NCBI GenBank assembly: GCA_013180625.2
Contig: SNVD02001362.1
Span: forward strand, 1,417,543-1,481,542
DNA from: Boswellia sacra
Lineage: Eukaryota > Streptophyta > Magnoliopsida > Sapindales > Burseraceae
Reading direction: 5' to 3'
Length of the DNA: 64,000 nt
Below, in pieces: positions 58,200 to 64,000 of this stretch (position 1 is the first letter of the stretch; every line of letters starts with the position of its first letter). The translations under genes were made by a program, and so were the position numbers. Under the pieces are notes generated by a model. It was not told where the DNA came from. It was given only the letters and a program-made list of their open reading frames with translations, and did no database searches.

Positions 58200-58640
58200 C
58201 ATTTGCTGCCCTCAAATATGAAATCGATTCACTGTTCTCTCTCACTCACCGTCCTTTGCCGCTCAACGGCCATCACCAAAGATATTGATCTCATCAGCCA
58301 ATCCACCACCATCACCGAGGCCTAGCCGCTACTTAAAATAGGAGCTCACCTTATCGATTCCCCCCACGCCATTGTCTTTTCCATCATCAATTGTAACTCT
58401 GATGCTGTTACCTCCCAATCAGACCACTGAAAGCCGTGTTTGGTTCGTCCTCGACTTTGTCTCCACCATAAGCGTGATCGACTCAAGAATAGTCAACGGA
58501 GCGGGTCTGAAGGGGTTGTTAAGTTGTTCATAGGGGTTTTTAGTAGTGAGTATTGGGCAGCAAGGAAAGCAACGGTGGAGGCTCTGTGGAGGTTGGTGGT
58601 CATGGAGAATGATGGGGGATTAGAATTTAAGGTAAATTGC
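58200..58640 (+). pseudogene. TORTIFOLIA1/SPIRAL2-like gene fragment (captured)
   Basis: Near 58530-58640 the frame reads FSSEYWAARKATVEALWRL followed by VVMENDGGLEFK. From memory this matches the HEAT-repeat segment 'FLSSEDWAARKAAAEAL..(L/V)AV..' of plant TOR1/SPR2-like microtubule-associated proteins. A GT donor-like site follows at about 58632. The preceding 58200-58500 has coding-like composition and may be the N-terminal part, but is broken by stops. These proteins bind cortical microtubules; only a fragment remains. Confidence 0.6.
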
Positions 58641-59916
58641 TTGAAAATTTCTCTGCTTTTTTTCATATGATGAGTACGAGCTTCTCTGCCTTGTTCGTGG
58701 ACCTAAGAGGGTCTTCTGTTTCTGTACAAGCAAAGCCTGGTCTAGGGGACTTGTTAGAGAGTTGTATGGCTTCGATTATGGCGTGTTTGGACCCACTTGT
58801 TGGTATTTTTTGTTCAGACAAAACCCGTTTTGAAATTTTTGGATATGATTTTTGGATATTTTGTTGGGTTGTTCTGCTCTAGTTGTACTCTAAATCTTTC
58901 GATCTGCTGTACTTCCAACTCTTAATCTGCTCTCTATACATGAAAGTTATATTCTTTCTTCTTCTATATTATATGATAGTTGTGCACGTGTGTGTTTGTA
59001 TGTTTGGTTGATGAGAAATGATCGAGATTAATTTTGGTTTCTGTTTTGTGAAACTAAGAATTTTTTTCGCTATTAAGTGCACTGATTTGTGTACTATTTT
59101 TGTTAAATTAGAATGTATAAGCTTCATCTTTGGTTCGAATATGCTGGTATTTATGTGAGAAATTGATCAATTGAATAAAATATTCATTTATTTATTTTTG
59201 CCATTGAATTTTAAAGTTGGGCCTTTCAAATTTAGTTTCATCAGTTTACAATGTGTTCACTGTTATGCTTAATTTTGAGCGATGTTCGAAGTGGAGAGTC
59301 TTGTGGAAGTCCTTCTTGGAGTTAAAACTGTTGAAGAAGGTATTAAATTTATACTATGATCAGGTACTGCCTCTATTATAGCTATCAAATGGACATTCTT
59401 TGTTAAACCTCCAAGAAATGAATGTTTTGAGATGGTTAGGTCTCAAAGGCCATCCATGTTGGACAACACCAAAAGCTCCAAGTGTTTCATAAGCATCTAT
59501 TTCATTTAGGAATAATGAGTGCATGCTATTTTCGGTGTGCAAATATATAGGAATTTTTATGTTGACAAGGTAAGGTTCACTGGTGTCCTTGCAATATGTA
59601 TTTCTAAACTGGCTACTCAGCCATGCCTTTTATTGGTTAGCATATTGTCTGCAAGTTTTTACTGCACTTTGTTCTGTGCGTTTCATTTCTTACTATGTTA
59701 ATATTATGTTTTTGGATTCCACTCATATTGCTTGAATGCAATGGTGACTTTGTCTTTTTATCATATTAAATTTAGATTTGCCAGCAATCTATATTTGAGC
59801 ACTCATGCAAAGTAATATATATGTGTGTTGCATTTGGATTATGACATGGATGCATAGTAATATATAGTTCTCGCCAATCATCATGCAGTGATGAAGCTGT
59901 TTCTTTCAATTATAGG

Positions 59917-60181
59917 TGGCATCTCTTGATGTGCCCACAAGGTTTGTTAGGCAACCACTTTGAAAAGCTTAGACAATGTGATCCTCGTCTCAACTTTCTC
60001 AGTCAACAGCCAAAAATTGTATTAGAATCTCCATATTTTGAAGCTAGAGCTCCTGTATTTGATGAGGTAGATGTTTCCAGCCATTTAAAGACAGAGGAGC
60101 GATCTGTTTCACCATCTAGAGCTCAGTCATCATCCTCAAATATTAAACAGCAAGATTTCATTAATCCTTCACCTAGCTCAG
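59917..60181 (+). pseudogene. Exon-like fragment, gene not identified
   Basis: A splice-acceptor-like 'attatag' precedes, and a donor 'caggtaat' follows, an open segment reading NHFEKLRQCDPRLNFLSQQP, VLESPYFEARAPVFDEVDVS and a Ser-rich tail (ERSVSPSRAQSSSSN). The composition is clearly coding-like. I do not recognise the protein. Confidence 0.5.
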
Positions 60182-60272
60182 GTAATATGATGAACTTATA
60201 ATTGAATTAACTGTTCTTATGATTAGTGTCAGTAATTTGAAGAAGAATTACAGATAATGTATTCTTGTACAG

Positions 60273-60320
60273 GTTTTGGCAAAGAAATTTGGAGCAGCGG
60301 TGGTTTCACTTGAGCATCGT
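60273..60320 (+). pseudogene. S28 serine carboxypeptidase fragment (captured)
   Basis: Directly after an acceptor-like 'cttgtacag' the sequence reads VLAKKFGAAVVSLEHR. From memory this is the conserved segment just before the YYG motif of plant S28 lysosomal Pro-X/prolyl carboxypeptidase-like proteins. The following codons diverge and stop. Only one exon edge is present. Confidence 0.6.
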
Positions 60321-60401
60321 TTAGTTTGTGTGATTACAACAACAGATAATGTATAAGTTTTTAGTATTTATACATTCTGATTTCTGTCCTTACATTGGTG
60401 A

Positions 60402-60488
60402 TGATACAACCCCTTTTAAATTTGATGTTCCATCACCAGATGATTTGGTTTCTAATGGACTGCGTTCCTCCAAAATTAGTTCAAAAGG
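60402..60488 (+). pseudogene. HBS1-like GTPase N-terminal fragment (captured)
   Basis: The frame reads PFKFDVPSPDDLVSNGL and RSSKISSKG before a donor-like 'aaaggtatcc'. This resembles the 'PFKFD.PSPDD.V..GL' segment of plant HBS1-like translation-rescue GTPases, which lies between the zinc finger and the GTPase domain. The GTPase domain itself is absent. Identification is from memory. Confidence 0.5.
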
Positions 60489-62074
60489 TATCCTTTGATG
60501 GTTATGTTCTGATCTGTCTTTAGAAGTCCATTTCCAAGGAAATTAATCTGTCAATGCTATTAGATTTAGACCTATAGGGAACTCTAGTGCTACTGTTTTG
60601 CGGCTTAAATTTCTCTTTTATTTGATTATCGACCTGAATGCATAGTTTGATTGACTCGGTTAACATGCATTTATATGACTATATATATATATACCTTAAT
60701 AAGAATTATAGCTAGGTCCTTTGTATATATCAATTATGCTGCTACTGCCGCCTCATCTTCGTTGCAATTTTTACTCAAAGGTTTATGCTTTTGATAGGCT
60801 GAGGTTTCTGCTCTCACTTGCATATTTACATTGACTATAATATAGTGAAAATGTTCTTTATCTTCACTCACATAGATGAAAATACTATTGATTGTCAGCA
60901 GATATCTGAAAATGCTACTGGTGAAGCTGACATTTAAAATGGTAAGGGATTATTCTACTTATACCTCTCTAGCGTTGACCGAAAATATGATTTATATTAG
61001 ATGAAATCCTGTTCTGCTCTTGTTACTTAACAAAGGAATATCACAAAGGAAGCTGAAACCTTTTAGCGTGACTTTACCATCTTGTTGCACAATTGTTGAA
61101 GATGTCAGATAAGATGGATGACTGTGCAGATTATGCTCAAGCATCTTCATAGACCTCATAATATGTCAATTTGTATTTCTAATTCGTAACTTAAATGTCA
61201 ATTCTTCCCATAAGGTCCATGCTTCAGTTTTCAAAGCCTCAAGAAGGACCACTTTGCAAAGGATCTTAATTAACAAAAAAAAAAAGCCATTTATTTATCC
61301 CATTTTGAGTCATTGCAGATTCACCTCCATCTACCAAATCCATGTATTGGAGGACCTGTTGGAAGAGGCTGGATTACGGTCCAAAGAATGCTAACTTCAC
61401 TAAGGCTTCTAGTGAATTTATTCAACAACAAATGTGATTATGTATTGAGCTTTTTCTCCAATTCAGGAGATTTTTTATGGTTCTTTACATTAGATTTATT
61501 TTATCCGTTATGCACTGGTGATTAATGGTGAATGAGCTCTTTTATCACAACAAGCAGGGACAGAAGCATGTATTGCATTTGCTCCGGTGTCAGCACAGAT
61601 CATTGATAACAGTGGAGCTTGTTCATCCCACTCATTATTGGTGGTGTTCCCCTTTTGCTGAATTCAAAGGAACTTCTCCATAGCTCTTGGGGAGTTCCTG
61701 GGTTCAGATTTACATGAACCTTTTTTCAATTTACCTATTCTACTCACCCTTTCTTGTAATAACAATATTTCTCTTTACTAGTTTTTCTTTTTAAATTTTG
61801 CTTCAAAAATTGAATTAAAAAAAGGCTGTGAAGTAAATTATCCACTTGGGAGTTAATTGAGGTGGGGGGCCTTGGTATTAGGAGTTCAAATTATAAGAAA
61901 TGCATAGATTACAAGTACATGCATGCAAGCGAGTTGATGTATTAACTCATAGTCAATCACACATCAACTTTTGCTGAGCTTTATTTTTTGTTTAATAGCA
62001 TAATCTTGAGGTTGATATGTTTTCACATACACGTAGTGGTTATCATCTGTAACACTGATTGTTTGAAATCTCAG

Positions 62075-62525
<451 letters not shown>

Positions 62526-63357
62526 CCATCTTCTTTGTGATCCTTCTAAGCTCTTTCAATCTAGTTATAACCCATTGATATGAGGAATAGATTAAGATTT
62601 TGATATTAACGAGTCAATGACCTACTTAGTAGGTTCTGAAATTTGTCATGTGAACTCCAAATTTAATTTGGTTGGCTATCATCTATTGTTGCTTTTGGAT
62701 TTGAATTACAATCACAGTTTGTTGTTGATAATTACTAATGATTTAGCTTATGTATAAGTAATGATATACATGATCTATGCAACTTTTCTCTATATTGTTA
62801 TGTGGATGTCATTACTATAAAAAGTTTTTGGACTCAATTGGATGTGCACTTTAATTTTTAGTTCATATTAAATTTGTAAATGAATTTTAGACACAATAAT
62901 GTATAAATAAAATAAAAAAATTATAGTTCTGCATAACTAAATTTAAATATTGTGACAGAAAATACTAATCATAAATTCTGTCACAAACAACATAATTTAC
63001 CCACAAAAATTTTCTACCAAAATTAAATTGGAATCCAAAAAAAAAAATTTTTTTTCGCGCCAAAAATTTCAAACTAAAAATAAAAAATAATTTCCTGCAA
63101 AAATTTTTTAAGGATTATTAAATAATTATTTACCTAGTGTGATAGACGTATGACATGTAAAAACTATCATAAAATTATAAAATTAATTGCTTAATGTGAT
63201 AGACGTATGACATATAAAAACTATCACAAACTTGATGATATACTTTTTTTCTATCATGAATGAGTGACAGTGACATAGATGACTCTTTGATTCTCTATCA
63301 TCCACCCCCATTTATGACCGTTTGTTTCTGTCATCTATTCCTATTTTTCTTGTAGTG

Positions 63358-64000
63358 GAAAGCAAATCACTTTCAAAATTCTCAATGTAATCATCAAGTT
63401 TCCACAACAACTAAAAATTAAAAATATTATATAATCATATGAAGAATAACACTATAATAATTAAGAGGTTCTATTACAAAATAATAAATCAATCAAATGA
63501 AACCTAACGCAACTATGAATATATTTATCAATTAAAGCCAAATAGACGCAACAAAAACATTTTCAAATTAAAAGCTTTCACTTATTAAATTAATAAATGT
63601 AATAAATAAATAAAGAGAAACCATTAAATAATTTGTTTTCTCAAATTAATGGGAAAAATCAATTTCATTCCCCTACAAAACATAATAAAAAATGACAAAA
63701 AACAAATGAAACAGACCCAAAGCTTCCTACCCCATGCACTGCCGCTTTGATAGTCCAAATCCATGAAAAAAAAAACAGATAAACATAAACAATCCGAAAC
63801 AAACAAACAAACAAACAAACAAAAAAAGTGAATTGAGAGAACCCATAAGCCGTTTGAAAAGAATCAGGGGATGGGCAATGTGGAAAAGACGAGAGAAATG
63901 AACAAAAAAAGAGGAAAGAAATAGAAAAAGTTAATGGATTTGTGGATCTACTGTGAGAATGGGAAGGGGCTATGGTTAGGGTTTTTGATGGGGTCGTGGT
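63358..64000. other. Intergenic DNA to the window end
   Basis: AT-rich, with an (ACAA)n microsatellite at about 63797-63825. The last 40 bases contain 'ttagggttttt' which, on the minus strand, is an AAACCCTAA telo-box-like motif common in plant 5' leaders, so a minus-strand gene could begin near the edge. The window ends before this can be tested. Confidence 0.4.

Noticed and set aside
63960..64000. AAACCCTAA-like motif as telomeric repeat
   Set aside because: A single copy only; more like a telo-box in a gene leader.

Overview
The window looks like nuclear DNA of a flowering plant, probably a eudicot. It is AT-rich, its genes have plant-type introns, and its gene families are plant ones: a WAT1-related EamA transporter, DUF247 proteins, and fragments resembling MCM4, SUVH, HBS1 and TORTIFOLIA1. 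LTR retrotransposons and DNA transposons fill most of it. I cannot name the species. I find no intact host gene, so this is a repeat-dominated interval holding decayed gene copies. There are no bacterial-type operons, rRNA, tRNA or CRISPR features.

Layout, left to right. Bases 1-4642 are intergenic. They carry the 3' flank of a duplicated locus, split by a 1,088-bp Mutator-like element (1991-3078, exact 9-bp target duplication) with an internal minisatellite. A decayed Ty1-copia element lies at 4643-9668. A seven-exon WAT1-like pseudogene (9989-12458) follows, with a frameshift and an in-frame stop but normal splice sites, then a DUF247 C-terminal remnant (12745-13030). The second copy of the duplicated flank (13190-14365) is split by a copia-like solo LTR (13483-14014, exact TGATA duplication). 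AT-rich DNA with a 151-bp MULE-type MITE (16521-16671) follows.

From 17412 to 38194 lies a three-level nest. The outer element is a non-coding gypsy-like retrotransposon with an LTR of about 3.5 kb, and part of it appears inverted. A Reina-like chromovirus (21499-36115, TSD AATTA) sits inside that LTR. A Tekay/Del-like chromovirus (25427-34618, TSD GTTTG) sits inside the Reina-like integrase gene. The youngest element is nearly intact. Between its primer-binding site and gag it carries an extra 112-codon ORF whose start resembles the N-terminal region of plant SUVH histone H3K9 methyltransferases.

To the right, a hAT element with a ZMYM/TTF-type transposase relic (40128-43585, 8-bp TSD) interrupts a DUF247 pseudogene. 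Two minus-strand Ty1-copia elements follow: a full-length decayed Tork-like copy (45110-50575) and an internally deleted gag-only derivative (51578-54357). MITEs and three CACTA-type 5' termini come next. One terminus, at 56619, pairs with a matching inverted terminus ending at 63357. The 6.7 kb between them holds exon-like fragments resembling at least four unrelated host genes (TORTIFOLIA1-like, S28 carboxypeptidase, HBS1-like, MCM4), all on the plus strand, as expected of a gene-capturing Pack-CACTA element.

The two observations most worth following are the Pack-CACTA and the SUVH-like ORF in the Tekay-like element. All family assignments rest on motif recognition by eye and were not tested by database search.
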